Positions 8,257 through 18,128 of a stretch of DNA of 64,000 nucleotides are shown here, piece by piece; positions within the stretch are counted from its first letter, which is position 1; each line of letters starts with the position of its first letter. The stretch is from an uncultured Desulfobacter sp. (GTDB lineage Bacteria; Desulfobacterota; Desulfobacteria; Desulfobacterales; Desulfobacteraceae): contig NZ_OY762614.1 of assembly GCF_963666145.1 (NCBI RefSeq), positions 4,640,501 to 4,704,500 on the forward strand, given 5' to 3'. Below the pieces are notes generated by a model, which did no database searches, was not told the origin of the DNA, and worked only from the letters and a program-made list of their open reading frames with translations. Made by a program: the position numbers and the translations under genes.

Positions 8257-10146
8257 TCACATTACGGTTAAAAATTCCTGTTGAAGCTTTGCCCTTTTTT
8301 CGATTTTTTTGAATATTTCTTTTAAGGTTTGCTGCTCTATTCTTGATAGTTTTTTAGGATTGATATGATTATCAGGATCCTTGCCTTCATTGATGATGCC
8401 GCGTATTTGATTGATAAATCTTAGATTCATCATATAGCTGTAGCAATGGCTTAAATCGTTGTAATCGGATTCGTTTATGACGTTTTTTTCATGCAGCAGT
8501 TCCAATCGTTCCATGGTGTTTGTGGCCGATATTTTATGTTGAAGCGCATATATTCTTGCAAAATCCACCACAATCATCATTGGCTTTTTAATATCAAATG
8601 TATTTTTAAATTGACCTTTGGATTCAACAATAAAATTACCCCAAAAACCTATAGGTACTCTAAATTGACTTGTATTTTCAGCCATGTATCGAAAGAAAAC
8701 ACTTCGACTATCTAAAAAATCAAAAAGTGTGGCTCTCAGCCCGTTTACTAAGCCGATATCTCCAAACCCCAAACGAAAATCAAAGAAAATACTTGTCTTG
8801 AGAAGTGTTTCGGAACTTGCGTTATAAATCCATTCTTTAAAATATTTGTTCCACATAGAAACCGGCTGACACCATTTCGGATTTTTTGCCATAATATTAC
8901 CTTTGCAAAAATCATATCCTGTTTTATCAAGCATGTTACATACGTGTTCGCCTAATTTTAGAAAATATCCATTTACCGAATTCTTATCTGTTTCATTTAC
9001 ATCCTCATAAATAATCGCATTATCCTGGTCTGTTTTAAGCGTCTGTTCTTTTCTGCCTTCACTGCCCACCACCATAAACGCAAACCGTACAGGGGGCTTT
9101 CCTATTTCCTGTATTGCCAACTTGATCAGCTTGTCTAATATTGCGTCCGTTATTGCCGTGACAAAGTTATTTATATTTTGCGCCTTGGCACCCTCATTAA
9201 TTAAGGTGTTGATGCTTTGGGGCAGCTGCTTTTGCTTTTGTGATATCTCGTTGTAAGATCTCGCCTGATTTATATCTTTTATGAATAAAAATGGGAGTTT
9301 TCCCAGGGCATTGATCAAATCGCTGTTTGAAATAACTCCGATTGCAGTGTTCTCATTATTTGTTATGGCTAAATGTTTTATGTCTGATTTCATAACCTTG
9401 ATAAACGCTTCAAATACGCTTGCATGGTCTGATATACTGATGAGCGGATAAGACATTATCTTTGAGATGGGATTTGAAATATCTAAATTTTCAGCCACAA
9501 CTCTATTTCTAAAATCTTGATCCGTGGCTATGCCTATGAATTTGCCGTCCTGTTTTATGAGAATGGAACTGCACCGGTGCTGTTTCATTAAAATAGCGGC
9601 ATCTTTTATGGTGTTGGCTGCACCGCAAAAAAGTACATTGCGTCTTATCACGCTTGATATGGAGTTGCTGAAAAACTGTAAAGACTGCTCTTTGTCTGTT
9701 TTTTCTTGTTCAATGCGTTTTGTCTCTGTTTTAGCATGGGTTCTTTTTCCAAATGTATTAGTAAAATGATATTTAAAGTTCTCATATTTGTCACATAAAG
9801 ATACGAACACGTTTGCAGGTAACGTATAGAAAGCGGTGTTGTCATTTATTTCCAAAGACCTGATGGCAACAGATTCATTCAAGAGGATGGATATTCCGCC
9901 AAAAACGTCACCTGTATGTAAGGCAACGGTTACCGGTTTTTGATATATATCTTCGTAACAACGCTTTGCGGAACCCTCTTTCAATATATATACCCTATCT
10001 ATTTTTGATATGCCCTGACGAAATAGTATTTTTTTCTTATTGAAGTGCTCCACTTGAATTGAATCTGCGATATGGTTAATCTCTTTTTCAGGTAAAAAGG
10101 AAAAAGGCTCGATTTTTGATAAAAATGAAAAATAGTCCTGACTCAT
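8257..10146 (-). CDS. cNMP-binding/CBS/DUF294 nucleotidyltransferase-like signalling protein
   Basis: Cytoplasmic regulatory protein of 629 residues. Domains in order: a cyclic-nucleotide-binding (Crp-like) fold (about 15-130), a CBS pair that probably binds adenine nucleotides (about 170-290), the DUF294 nucleotidyltransferase-like domain with GSEGRKEQTLKTDQDNAI near 359 (the GS...DxD signature of the PII-uridylyltransferase/GlnE fold), and the DUF294 C-terminal helical domain (about 480-620). A GAGG ribosome site precedes the ATG. Members of this family often sit beside acetate/solute symporters, but their target is unknown. It is one of four DUF294 proteins in this window and the only one without membrane segments. 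It is convergent with the preceding membrane protein gene. Confidence 0.88.
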   Translation of the reverse strand: MSQDYFSFLSKIEPFSFLPEKEINHIADSIQVEHFNKKKILFRQGISKIDRVYILKEGSAKRCYEDIYQKPVTVALHTGDVFGGISILLNESVAIRSLEINDNTAFYTLPANVFVSLCDKYENFKYHFTNTFGKRTHAKTETKRIEQEKTDKEQSLQFFSNSISSVIRRNVLFCGAANTIKDAAILMKQHRCSSILIKQDGKFIGIATDQDFRNRVVAENLDISNPISKIMSYPLISISDHASVFEAFIKVMKSDIKHLAITNNENTAIGVISNSDLINALGKLPFLFIKDINQARSYNEISQKQKQLPQSINTLINEGAKAQNINNFVTAITDAILDKLIKLAIQEIGKPPVRFAFMVVGSEGRKEQTLKTDQDNAIIYEDVNETDKNSVNGYFLKLGEHVCNMLDKTGYDFCKGNIMAKNPKWCQPVSMWNKYFKEWIYNASSETLLKTSIFFDFRLGFGDIGLVNGLRATLFDFLDSRSVFFRYMAENTSQFRVPIGFWGNFIVESKGQFKNTFDIKKPMMIVVDFARIYALQHKISATNTMERLELLHEKNVINESDYNDLSHCYSYMMNLRFINQIRGIINEGKDPDNHINPKKLSRIEQQTLKEIFKKIEKRAKLQQEFLTVM

Positions 10147-10495
10147 ATTTTATCCTCTGAAAAAAGATCGTGATTTTTATAGGAACGTCTGTGCCGTGCG
10201 TATAGATCTTTTACTATTCGTTGTGGGCTGAAACCCATGTGTTGATGGATCAGACCATCCCATGGCTGTTTTATCGCAATTATAGTATGATACCTTATAT
10301 ATAGCATCTATTGCGTTCAAATTCTCAACAATTTCAATAAAAAAGTTGTTTTTTATTGGCACGGCAGGCCATGACAATAAATCAAATTGACACAATTGTG
10401 CTGTTTTTCTATACTCGCTCAACTAATGACAGGATCAACCGCTTGATATCATTTGGGCGGTATATTTTAATCTGAACATTATTTTGGAGAAATCC
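10147..10495. other. Divergent promoter region
   Basis: About 350 bases between the divergent DUF294 gene and the GTPase gene, AT-rich, with no convincing gene. An 81-codon reverse frame at 10177-10422 would need a TTG start without a ribosome site and was not accepted. Confidence 0.4.
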
Positions 10496-11935
10496 ATGCA
10501 TCGTGAAAATTATATGAATGCCCTTCGGGAAGATATCGTTGATACCATAACCCAGCACCTGACTCCGGTTGCCCAGCGGTATGGTTACAGCGATATGCCT
10601 CTGGAGACCAATGTCAAATGGCGGCCCATGGTGCTGGTCATCGGCAATTATTCCTCAGGTAAATCTTCCCTGATCAATGAATTTTTGGGTGCAAAGATTC
10701 AGGATACGGGCCAGGCCCCCACAGATGATTCTTTCACTGTACTGACTTACGATGATTCTGTGCCGGAGACCGAAGGGATACGCGTGGTGGAACATCAAGA
10801 CGGCAAGGCGCTGCTCAATGATCCTGAATATCCATTTTCCACACTTCGCAAACACGGCCAACGGTTTGCCGCCCATTTTCAGCTGAAAAGAATCAACTCT
10901 CCTTTTTTAAAGAATCTGGCCATTATTGATACCCCGGGTATGCTGGACAGTATTTCCGAGCGGGATCGGGGATATGATTACCAGGAGGTCCTTGGGGACC
11001 TGGCCCAAAAAGCGGGACTCGTGCTGGTTTTGTTCGACGCCCACAAGGCCGGAACCGTTCGCGAGGCATATAAGAGCATCCGGGAGACCCTGACTGCCCA
11101 TACCTCCGAAGACCGGATCATTTTTGTGCTCAACCGAATTGATGAATGCACCACATTCAATGATCTACTGCGGGTTTACGGCACCCTGTGCTGGAACCTG
11201 TCCCAGATTACCGGGCGAAAGGATATCCCCATGATCCGGATGACCTATTCGGCCAATGCGGCAGCCACTGCCGGCAATTCTGCTACTAAGTCGCCGTTTC
11301 TGCCTCTTCTTGAAAATCAGCGGGAAGATTTGAGACAGACCATTTTACAGACGCCTTTACGCAGACTGGATCATCTGGCATCGTATCTGGAAATTCACGG
11401 GGAGCGTCTGGCCCACTATGTTGAGGCGCTTCAGGCCTTTGGTCTGGAATTTCAGCGTTTCCGCATAAAAAAACTGTCCATCGGATTTTTGATCAGCCTG
11501 CTGGGAGGCGGCTTGATTGCCGCTGTTACGATGCTGGGGATCGGTGTGGCAGTGCCGAATGTTCTGATGACCGTGGGCGGTATCGGTGCCGCCATCATTA
11601 TGACTTTATGGGTGGCGTTTCTCCAGAAAAAATTGGAATTAAAATTTCGGGAAACCCGATTGGAACATATTGATACGCTTACGCCCGTGACGGATCAAAC
11701 CCGCAGAGACAGTTGGAGTGCTATCCGGGATTTGGTGTATCGGCATTTGAAAAAAGATAAAAACGACTATACGCTGTATGAACTCAAACTGGATCTGTTT
11801 GACGTTCAGCAGATTAATGATGAGGTCTCCCAGAATATTCGGGAGGCATTGAGTAAATTCAGGAGTATGTCTGACGATGATTTGGAAAAATGGGGAAATA
11901 GTGGCCTGTCCCGTCAAGCCGATGACAAGGATTAG
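10496..11935 (+). CDS. Dynamin-like membrane GTPase
   Basis: Predicted GTPase of the dynamin/EHD-like superfamily (479 residues from ATG 10496, chosen because GGAGA lies 5 nt upstream; the frame extends to TTG 10484). Motifs: P-loop GNYSSGKSS at about 50-58, a switch-region threonine in APTDDSFT, DTPG at about 145, and NRID at about 213 as the guanine-specificity motif. Two adjacent hydrophobic segments at about 328-385 form a membrane hairpin, as in bacterial dynamin-like proteins that tether or remodel the inner membrane. The C-terminus is charged and helical. The next gene, 350 nt downstream, encodes a DUF2333-like membrane protein, and the facing operon encodes SPFH and AAA/Lon proteins, suggesting a shared membrane function; this is inference. 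Confidence 0.82.
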   Translation: MHRENYMNALREDIVDTITQHLTPVAQRYGYSDMPLETNVKWRPMVLVIGNYSSGKSSLINEFLGAKIQDTGQAPTDDSFTVLTYDDSVPETEGIRVVEHQDGKALLNDPEYPFSTLRKHGQRFAAHFQLKRINSPFLKNLAIIDTPGMLDSISERDRGYDYQEVLGDLAQKAGLVLVLFDAHKAGTVREAYKSIRETLTAHTSEDRIIFVLNRIDECTTFNDLLRVYGTLCWNLSQITGRKDIPMIRMTYSANAAATAGNSATKSPFLPLLENQREDLRQTILQTPLRRLDHLASYLEIHGERLAHYVEALQAFGLEFQRFRIKKLSIGFLISLLGGGLIAAVTMLGIGVAVPNVLMTVGGIGAAIIMTLWVAFLQKKLELKFRETRLEHIDTLTPVTDQTRRDSWSAIRDLVYRHLKKDKNDYTLYELKLDLFDVQQINDEVSQNIREALSKFRSMSDDDLEKWGNSGLSRQADDKD

Positions 11936-12288
11936 CCATCGTTAAGATGTTTCATTCATGCAATCCGGCGGTATGAATCATTGGAGGGAGGTTTAAGGGT
12001 TAAGGGCTGCGGTCCGAACAAAACCCATTGGGAACGCCAGGTTAGAGCTGCTTTTCAAGCTCTTGCTAATCTTTTTTTTCTTTGTTATACCTTGCTAAAC
12101 AAGAAAAAGGAGGTTCTTAATCCTTTGTCAACGCCACAATGTACAAAGATTGCGGGGGTGTCGTGGAGATGTTTGACTCCTCCTGCTCGAATGACTGAAT
12201 TCCCGGAATGTGACCATCCGGGGTGGCGATATATGTAAGCTCAAAAGGGCTTAACTCATAAACTTTTTTTATTGGCAAGGAGAAAAAT
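11936..12288. other. Intergenic region
   Basis: About 350 bases. A weak hairpin AGAGCT/AGCTCT near 12044-12063 followed by a T-rich run (12070 onward) may terminate the GTPase transcript. The 85-codon forward frame at 11981-12238 needs a TTG start and resembles nothing I know. Confidence 0.35.
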
Positions 12289-13518
12289 ATGGAAGAGGCG
12301 AATATGGATGCCAACGGCGCAGATGCAGTGAAAAAAAAGAGTTTCTTAACGAAAATACTTCCATCCAAATGGCTGGTCATCACAGTACTGATTCTTTGTA
12401 TCTGCGGGTATGTCGCATGGTGGGGCTGGGGCGCAGACTGGTGGATGGCGGTGACCGCAACAGGGGACGAAACCCATCAGACGCAAGTCGCGACCAGTGA
12501 CACCCACAGTGCCGTGGAGGCCTTGACCCATGATCCCTACAAGGCGGCAGAGGATCTTACGCACGGTGCTCAGACCACGCATCAGACCGCTGCGCAAAAA
12601 CAGGATTCCCACGGAACCGGTTTGCATGTGACCGAATCCCAGCACACGACTGCCTCTAACACGACGTTAAACAAGAGTGTCAGTCAAAATACCGTTTCCT
12701 CACATACGTCTGCAGCTCCTGCAGCATCGGCAACCGGGCATGGGACGACGCATGCTGCGCCGGTACGCAAGGGTCCCCGGGGCGTGACCTTTGTGGAAGC
12801 TTGCATCCAGCCGCTTGATTACGAATTAAACCAAAGATTTTTGGGATGGCGTCCCAACGATATCATCAGGATTGCCGATAATATTAAAAATTTGCAGCTG
12901 GGTATTTTGGAAGTGACCCGCAGAACGGCTGTGGCCCTGGCCGAGAATCTGTCCCGGACCGGAAGTACCGATGCCTATGTGCCCAGCCTGGAATATGCCA
13001 TGAACTCTTTCATGATTAAGCCCACCGAATTAATGTTTCCATCGGCAGAAGGCAAATATCAGGATGCGTTGGACGGATGGAAAAACTATCAGGAGATGCT
13101 GCAAAGAGGGGAGGCACGGTTTTACCGGCGGGTGGATAACCTGGTGCCGTTGCTCAAGGCCTATGAAAGTATCCTGGGCAGCTGCGATGAAAATCTGGTC
13201 AAGAAACCCGGAGAACTCAGCACATTTAAGGCCGATGATGTTTTTTACTACGCAAAGGGCGTAGCCATTGCCATGGGGACGATTCTTGGGGCGGTTGCCC
13301 TGGATTTTGACGACACCATCGGATCGGATCAGGGTATGGATGTGCTCCATCATACGGTTGACGCCCTTCATCATGCTTCGAGCATGGATCCATGGATCGT
13401 GCTGGAGGGCAGTCCGGACGGTATATTGGCCAACCATCGGGCCAATATCGCCGCGCCTATCAGCCACGCCCGCTTTTATCTGGACGTGTTGTCCAGGTCA
13501 TTGACCGGCAACCTGTAA
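12289..13518 (+). CDS. DUF2333-like inner-membrane protein
   Basis: A 409-residue protein with a short cytoplasmic head, one membrane segment (about 25-45) and a large extracytoplasmic part. Residues 60-165 are rich in Thr, Ser, His and Ala, a low-complexity linker probably disordered. Residues 165-405 resemble the DUF2333 family (GWRPND, then NLQLGILEVTRRTAVALAEN, a LMFPSAEGKYQDAL block and a RVDNLVPLL block). The family function is unknown. AAGGAG precedes the ATG. The gene follows the dynamin-like GTPase and converges on the AAA/Lon gene. The family call comes from remembered motifs and is less secure than the topology. Confidence 0.72.
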   Translation: MEEANMDANGADAVKKKSFLTKILPSKWLVITVLILCICGYVAWWGWGADWWMAVTATGDETHQTQVATSDTHSAVEALTHDPYKAAEDLTHGAQTTHQTAAQKQDSHGTGLHVTESQHTTASNTTLNKSVSQNTVSSHTSAAPAASATGHGTTHAAPVRKGPRGVTFVEACIQPLDYELNQRFLGWRPNDIIRIADNIKNLQLGILEVTRRTAVALAENLSRTGSTDAYVPSLEYAMNSFMIKPTELMFPSAEGKYQDALDGWKNYQEMLQRGEARFYRRVDNLVPLLKAYESILGSCDENLVKKPGELSTFKADDVFYYAKGVAIAMGTILGAVALDFDDTIGSDQGMDVLHHTVDALHHASSMDPWIVLEGSPDGILANHRANIAAPISHARFYLDVLSRSLTGNL

Positions 13519-13538
13519 TTCATATGTTATAAAGATAA

Positions 13539-13580
13539 CGGTTTTGGGGGGAGGCTGCCGGCTACCTCCCAACGAAACCG
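13539..13580. terminator. Hairpin between convergent genes
   Basis: CGGTTT...GGGAGG pairs with CCTCCC...AAACCG (13539-13580) between the DUF2333-like gene and the AAA/Lon gene. It lacks a clear T-tract on either side, so it may be a weak bidirectional terminator or only a structured spacer. Confidence 0.35.
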
Positions 13581-13632
13581 GTGTCGTTGGGATTAATTTA
13601 AGTTTTACAAGACAGGGGCGTTTGTTAATATT

Positions 13633-16600
13633 TTAAGTGTGCCTGTAGATCCCTTTGACGCAACCTGTTTCAATGTAAGTTTGAAATATTTTTTCGTGGG
13701 AAATATATTTTTCCCGCTCCGGGTCCAGCAGGTAGCACCGGATGGCATTGACCCGCTTAAGAATTTCGTCTTCGGCCCGTTTCCTCATGATTTTCTTGAC
13801 CTGGGCAATATCTTCTTCTAAATTGGCCGTGTGCTCAGCGTCATAGTATTTTTCCGTCTTATATTTAATTCGTTTTTCAATTAAACTTTCGCGCATCTTA
13901 TTATGCGCCTCATCTAAGACGAGCACCTCGGGCATGAGGTCTGCAAAATGGGTTACGGCAATAATATCTTTGTCCCGCTGCCAGTAGCCGATGAGAAATT
14001 CAGGCTCAAGATCCTGGTAGTTTTGCAGCGGCATGTACATGCGTCGCAGATAGAGCAGCACTTTTTCCGTTTTTTTACGGTGCCCGCCGATGATCACCGA
14101 ACCGCCGATTTCGTCTTTTTTAACCCCTTTGGTCCAGGGAGCGCCGGTGATGCCGAAGTCAATACAAAGGGGGATCTGAAGCAACACAGACAGGGTGTTC
14201 AGGGCCAACGCATATCCTGCAGACGGTCCGCCGACGTTATAGGATGCCGATAGCAATTGATGGTGGATGGAATATCGCTGGAGGAAATCACCGACCAGCC
14301 AGGGGATGCTGATATCCGGACTCAGGCCCTGGATATAGTTTTTCACCATGGTCAGTGCCTCCTGGGCCGACTGATTGGTCATTTTGACGGCCATATCCAT
14401 CTGGGAGGTCTCGGCCGAAGGCGTTGCCACGGCCCCGGTGACAATGATCGGGGCGTTTTCAACCCTGCCGGTCAGACTGGTGGCAATGGGCAACAGCATG
14501 CCGGTCATGTCATTGGCGCCCACCCCGATGATAAACCCAACCTGGGGCTCCTGGCTCAGTTCGGTCTCTAAGAATTCGTTGAGCTGGATGGTGCCTTTGC
14601 GTACGGGGCTTTGGGAAATCTCCCTTCTGGCGGATTCCAGATGTTCCACAACAATGGGATAATCCTCTTCCCGGGTAATATGATCCACATTTTCCAGGAT
14701 TTTGTCGTAGTGCTCCACAAAATTTTTCAGGTCGGTTTTGATTTTGGATTTGATCAGGGGCGGGGCTTTAAGTGCATCAAGAATCCCGATGACGGTTTTG
14801 AAATTGAGTTTGACAAAGTTATATTTTTCATCCTGGGTTGAGGATTTAAGATCCCTAAGTTTGAGCAACACTTTAAACTCGGTGGTGCAAAGGGCAATGG
14901 CTTTTTCCGTAAACGATGTGTAATCTGCCGGGGTATTGCAGATCCCCTGGGCTGTTTCGATGATTTTTTCCACCCCGAACTTGCGTGGGTGGGGAACATT
15001 TTCAAACTGTTTTTTGATGATTTCAAATACATCCTTTTGCCGCATGTGACCGGATATATCGAGGGTCTTCAGCCTTTTTGAGCGTATCAGGGCCGGGTCC
15101 AGTATATCCAGACGATTGGTGGTTAAGACGGTAAATACCTTATTTAAAGGAATTTCACCGTCAATGATATTTAAAAATTTGTTGGTCAACGCATCCGACG
15201 GGTGACCGCCGGTACCGCTTCGTCTTGGGGCAAGGGCATCTCCCTCATCAAAAAATATCACCGTGGGCGCGATCATTTTTGCAATATCGTACACCTTTTC
15301 AAGGTTGGATACGGCACCGTGGACAGGGCTGGACGGGTCCTGGAGCGCCGAGGGGCTTGTGGCAATATCATGGACATTGCTATTGGAGGAGAGCCAGGTC
15401 CTGACCAGATAGGTTTTGCCCGATCCCGGCGGGCCTGTAAGCACCACGCCCTTGTCTTCGCTGACCCCGTAGTGGAAACAATTGTTGGCCATTTCAGAGA
15501 ATTTATCCTTGATATCGCCCACATATTTTTCCCAGTTCAGGTTTCGATCCATCCGGTCAACCACCTTGCTGTAAAGCTCGCCATAGACATTTTTAGCTAC
15601 CAGTTGAAAGGCCTTCCGGATCAAGACGGCATCATCTAAAAATTCCAGAATAAAATCGCCCTGTATGGAGGTGATCGATTCAATGAGCTTTCTGACATAG
15701 GCCGGGGTGATTTTCAGGCTTCTTTCCCTGAAAATGGTATAGATTTTATCTGCGGCATTGTCCAGTTGCTCTGAGTCCGGATTGAATCGGGTGGGGATCT
15801 GGTAGCGTCGGATCTCAAGGGTGATGATCTTTTTTAAATTTTCCCGGTTCATCCAGTATTTTGAAATGTCGATGATCACGCCTTTTTCAATAAATCTGCG
15901 GTAAATGGCCGCGTCAAACCGGTGGGACTGGTCAGTGGTGGCAATGATAAAACAGTCCCGCCGCCCGTCGATGATTTCATCCAGGACAATGTTGGAGGTG
16001 TCTATCAGGGTTCTTTGCTGTTTTTCCGCGCCCCCCCCTCCGGATCCGGAATCGGAACCGGATTTTCCAAATGCCGAATGGGCCTCTTCGATGTGCCGGA
16101 TTGACGTGACCTTGGGGTGGCCCATGGCCCGCTTGAAATAGTTACCCGGCTCTCCGGACAGGGCGGTCTGGTAATCGTTGGGTGTGATGACGGACATGTC
16201 CACCACAATACCTAAATCTTCAAAATCCGTCAGATTATGCATGATCCGTTTTCTGAAAATTTGTTTGAGAATGGGAATTTTTGCCAGACGCAGGTAAAAA
16301 TCAGTTCTCTTTTTTTTTGCAATCTGCATGGCAAATTCAGGGTCCACATCCTCAAGCTGGGTGAACAGACTATAGGTGCCGAGAATTTCCTCCCGTTTTT
16401 TTCGCCAGTCCACCGTGGGGATCACCTGGTTTCTAAACACCACTTTTTCAAGGGCTTCTCTTGCCGTGGCACTTTTTCCCGAACCCGACGTTCCTTCAAT
16501 GAGCATGATGGGGGCTTTGGGGACATCCGGGTCTTCTAAATGTTCCTTTCGGATGTGAACTCTGTAAATCTTTTCAAAAATATTTTCCAATTCCACGGGA

Positions 16601-16983
16601 ACATGCAGATCGGTTAGCTCCCTGTCCAGAACTGCAATAAGGTAATGGTATTCCGCCTTTGTCAGCTCTTTTTCAATAATCCTGTTCCAGGAGGCCGCAG
16701 GGTTGGTCTCTCCTGAATATAGAAACCGCTTTTTCCAGTCCGTGAGGATCTGGGGATTATTGAGGACATTCATCCGTTTTTGCTGTTTTTTCATGAAAAA
16801 GACGAGAAAGAAAACGTTTTTCAGCAGAGAGGTCATGGGGTTGGGCGGTCTGTACTGGTTGAGCCTGGATCTGACAAACGCTTTGGTGTCGTATGTCCAG
16901 GTCTCCACCATGGATTCAATTTTATGAATGGCCTCTTCGGGCAGGGCAATATATATTTTTTCCTTTGTATGTCGTTTGGCCAT
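13633..16983 (-). CDS. Double AAA+ ATPase with C-terminal Lon-type (S16) protease domain
   Basis: A 1116-residue predicted ATP-dependent protease. Order: N-terminal region with a short hydrophobic patch (LLKNVFFLVFFM, about 53-64); a first AAA+ module with Walker A GTSGSGKS near 164; a second AAA+ module with GPPGSGKT near 515, Walker B IFFDEGDAL near 575 and a sensor-1-like TTNR motif; a helical linker; and a Lon-like peptidase domain (about 865-1050) with the serine motif GPSAGYALAL (S near 919) and a downstream IGGHRKKTEK region near 966-972 supplying the candidate lysine. Lon itself has one AAA+ module, so two make this unusual. It lies 54 nt downstream of an SPFH gene in the same operon; SPFH proteins commonly cage or anchor membrane proteases. 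AAGGA precedes the ATG. Substrates are unknown. Confidence 0.85.
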   Translation of the reverse strand: MAKRHTKEKIYIALPEEAIHKIESMVETWTYDTKAFVRSRLNQYRPPNPMTSLLKNVFFLVFFMKKQQKRMNVLNNPQILTDWKKRFLYSGETNPAASWNRIIEKELTKAEYHYLIAVLDRELTDLHVPVELENIFEKIYRVHIRKEHLEDPDVPKAPIMLIEGTSGSGKSATAREALEKVVFRNQVIPTVDWRKKREEILGTYSLFTQLEDVDPEFAMQIAKKKRTDFYLRLAKIPILKQIFRKRIMHNLTDFEDLGIVVDMSVITPNDYQTALSGEPGNYFKRAMGHPKVTSIRHIEEAHSAFGKSGSDSGSGGGGAEKQQRTLIDTSNIVLDEIIDGRRDCFIIATTDQSHRFDAAIYRRFIEKGVIIDISKYWMNRENLKKIITLEIRRYQIPTRFNPDSEQLDNAADKIYTIFRERSLKITPAYVRKLIESITSIQGDFILEFLDDAVLIRKAFQLVAKNVYGELYSKVVDRMDRNLNWEKYVGDIKDKFSEMANNCFHYGVSEDKGVVLTGPPGSGKTYLVRTWLSSNSNVHDIATSPSALQDPSSPVHGAVSNLEKVYDIAKMIAPTVIFFDEGDALAPRRSGTGGHPSDALTNKFLNIIDGEIPLNKVFTVLTTNRLDILDPALIRSKRLKTLDISGHMRQKDVFEIIKKQFENVPHPRKFGVEKIIETAQGICNTPADYTSFTEKAIALCTTEFKVLLKLRDLKSSTQDEKYNFVKLNFKTVIGILDALKAPPLIKSKIKTDLKNFVEHYDKILENVDHITREEDYPIVVEHLESARREISQSPVRKGTIQLNEFLETELSQEPQVGFIIGVGANDMTGMLLPIATSLTGRVENAPIIVTGAVATPSAETSQMDMAVKMTNQSAQEALTMVKNYIQGLSPDISIPWLVGDFLQRYSIHHQLLSASYNVGGPSAGYALALNTLSVLLQIPLCIDFGITGAPWTKGVKKDEIGGSVIIGGHRKKTEKVLLYLRRMYMPLQNYQDLEPEFLIGYWQRDKDIIAVTHFADLMPEVLVLDEAHNKMRESLIEKRIKYKTEKYYDAEHTANLEEDIAQVKKIMRKRAEDEILKRVNAIRCYLLDPEREKYISHEKIFQTYIETGCVKGIYRHT

Positions 16984-17037
16984 GGGGTCATCCTTACGTC
17001 GGGTTAGGTGTTTGTTTACCCTTTGCAGGGCACCGGT

Positions 17038-17973
17038 CTATTTGGCCGCTTTGGTACCTGCCTGGAAGGGCAGGGTGATTGCCGGCGCTTTTCCGCCGTC
17101 GTGAAGCACAAAGGTTTTCTGGTTTGATTCGTTCTTTTCATAGGCCGAGGCCCATTTTTGCTGGGAAAGGAATTCAAGCAGGTTGGGGTTGACCTGTTGG
17201 CCCGCCTGACCGCCCAATGCAAGATGCAGGGACTGAATGCCGTCAAGATAGGCTTTATAAAGCTTTTGAATTCTCTGGGCTTCCTGATCTGCGGCATAGT
17301 TCTCTGCCTCGGCGATGAGCTGACGGCGTTTCTTCTCTTCCGTGGCCTCCACCAGTTTATCGCCGAATCTTGTTTCGTTGAGAACAAAACTGACCACCTC
17401 AATACCGTATTTACCTTCAAGGGTGGGGCCGTTTTTATTGATGGGCCGGTTTTTCAGGGCATGGAAGATCTCTTCTTTTATGGTTTCCCTGTCCGAGATC
17501 AACCTGTTCACCTCTTTGCCCTGCAGAATATCCTTGGAAATACCGTCGTAATCGCCCTGGAGCAGGGTTTTGGGCGAGAGGTTTTCAATCCCCCAGGTTT
17601 TTAAATCCTTAATCCTGAAGGTCATTACGGCAGATGTCCACAGGGCGACATTTTCCCGGGAAATAATTTTTATGGGTTCCGTGGCCCCCCCTATGTACAT
17701 ATTCTGGTTCATTAAGGGGACTTCCTGCTCCAGCCGGGTAAAGAACGGAAGTCTGAAGTGCCAGCCCACGTCCGTGACGGCCTGTCGTTTCCCCCCAAAT
17801 TGTTCGAGGATAACAGCATAGTTAAATTTAACCTTGTAAATCACCTGGGTGGAATAGACCACGGCAGCCAGAGAGTAAATCAGGGTGATGGTGATCAGTA
17901 AAAATGCGAGTCTTCTCATCATGGTGAAAAATCGAGCCCGCTGCAAAAAAACCTGGGATTGCTGCTCTTTCAT
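17038..17973 (-). CDS. SPFH/band-7 (HflK/stomatin-like) membrane protein
   Basis: A 311-residue protein with one N-terminal membrane segment (about 17-40) followed by an SPFH domain (about 40-225: YKVKFNYAVILEQFGGKRQAVTDVGWHFRLPF, written here only as the region opening, is typical of HflC/HflK) and a C-terminal helical region rich in Glu, Lys, Ala and Gln (about 200-270) that would form the oligomerising coiled coil. A strong AAGGAG ribosome site precedes the ATG. It is the first gene of a two-gene operon with the AAA/Lon protease. By analogy with HflKC-FtsH and stomatin-protease pairs it probably scaffolds the downstream protease at the membrane; this is inference from context. Confidence 0.85.
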   Translation of the reverse strand: MKEQQSQVFLQRARFFTMMRRLAFLLITITLIYSLAAVVYSTQVIYKVKFNYAVILEQFGGKRQAVTDVGWHFRLPFFTRLEQEVPLMNQNMYIGGATEPIKIISRENVALWTSAVMTFRIKDLKTWGIENLSPKTLLQGDYDGISKDILQGKEVNRLISDRETIKEEIFHALKNRPINKNGPTLEGKYGIEVVSFVLNETRFGDKLVEATEEKKRRQLIAEAENYAADQEAQRIQKLYKAYLDGIQSLHLALGGQAGQQVNPNLLEFLSQQKWASAYEKNESNQKTFVLHDGGKAPAITLPFQAGTKAAK

Positions 17974-18128
17974 ACCTGCTCCTTTGCCGTTAATTTAGCG
18001 GTTAGTAGCCGTTGATTTCGGTGGATCTGTTATTTTTTAAAGTGCCTGATAGCCTTTGTTGGGTAAGAGCGATTTTCGCTATGCCGTTACGGGCTTGATG
18101 TCGGGGCAATCCCCCTATGGTTGCTTCC

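Noticed and set aside
10177..10422. Reverse 81-codon ORF between divergent genes
   Set aside because: TTG start without a ribosome site in a promoter region.
11981..12238. Forward 85-codon ORF between the GTPase and DUF2333-like genes
   Set aside because: TTG start, no family match, overlapping a likely terminator region.
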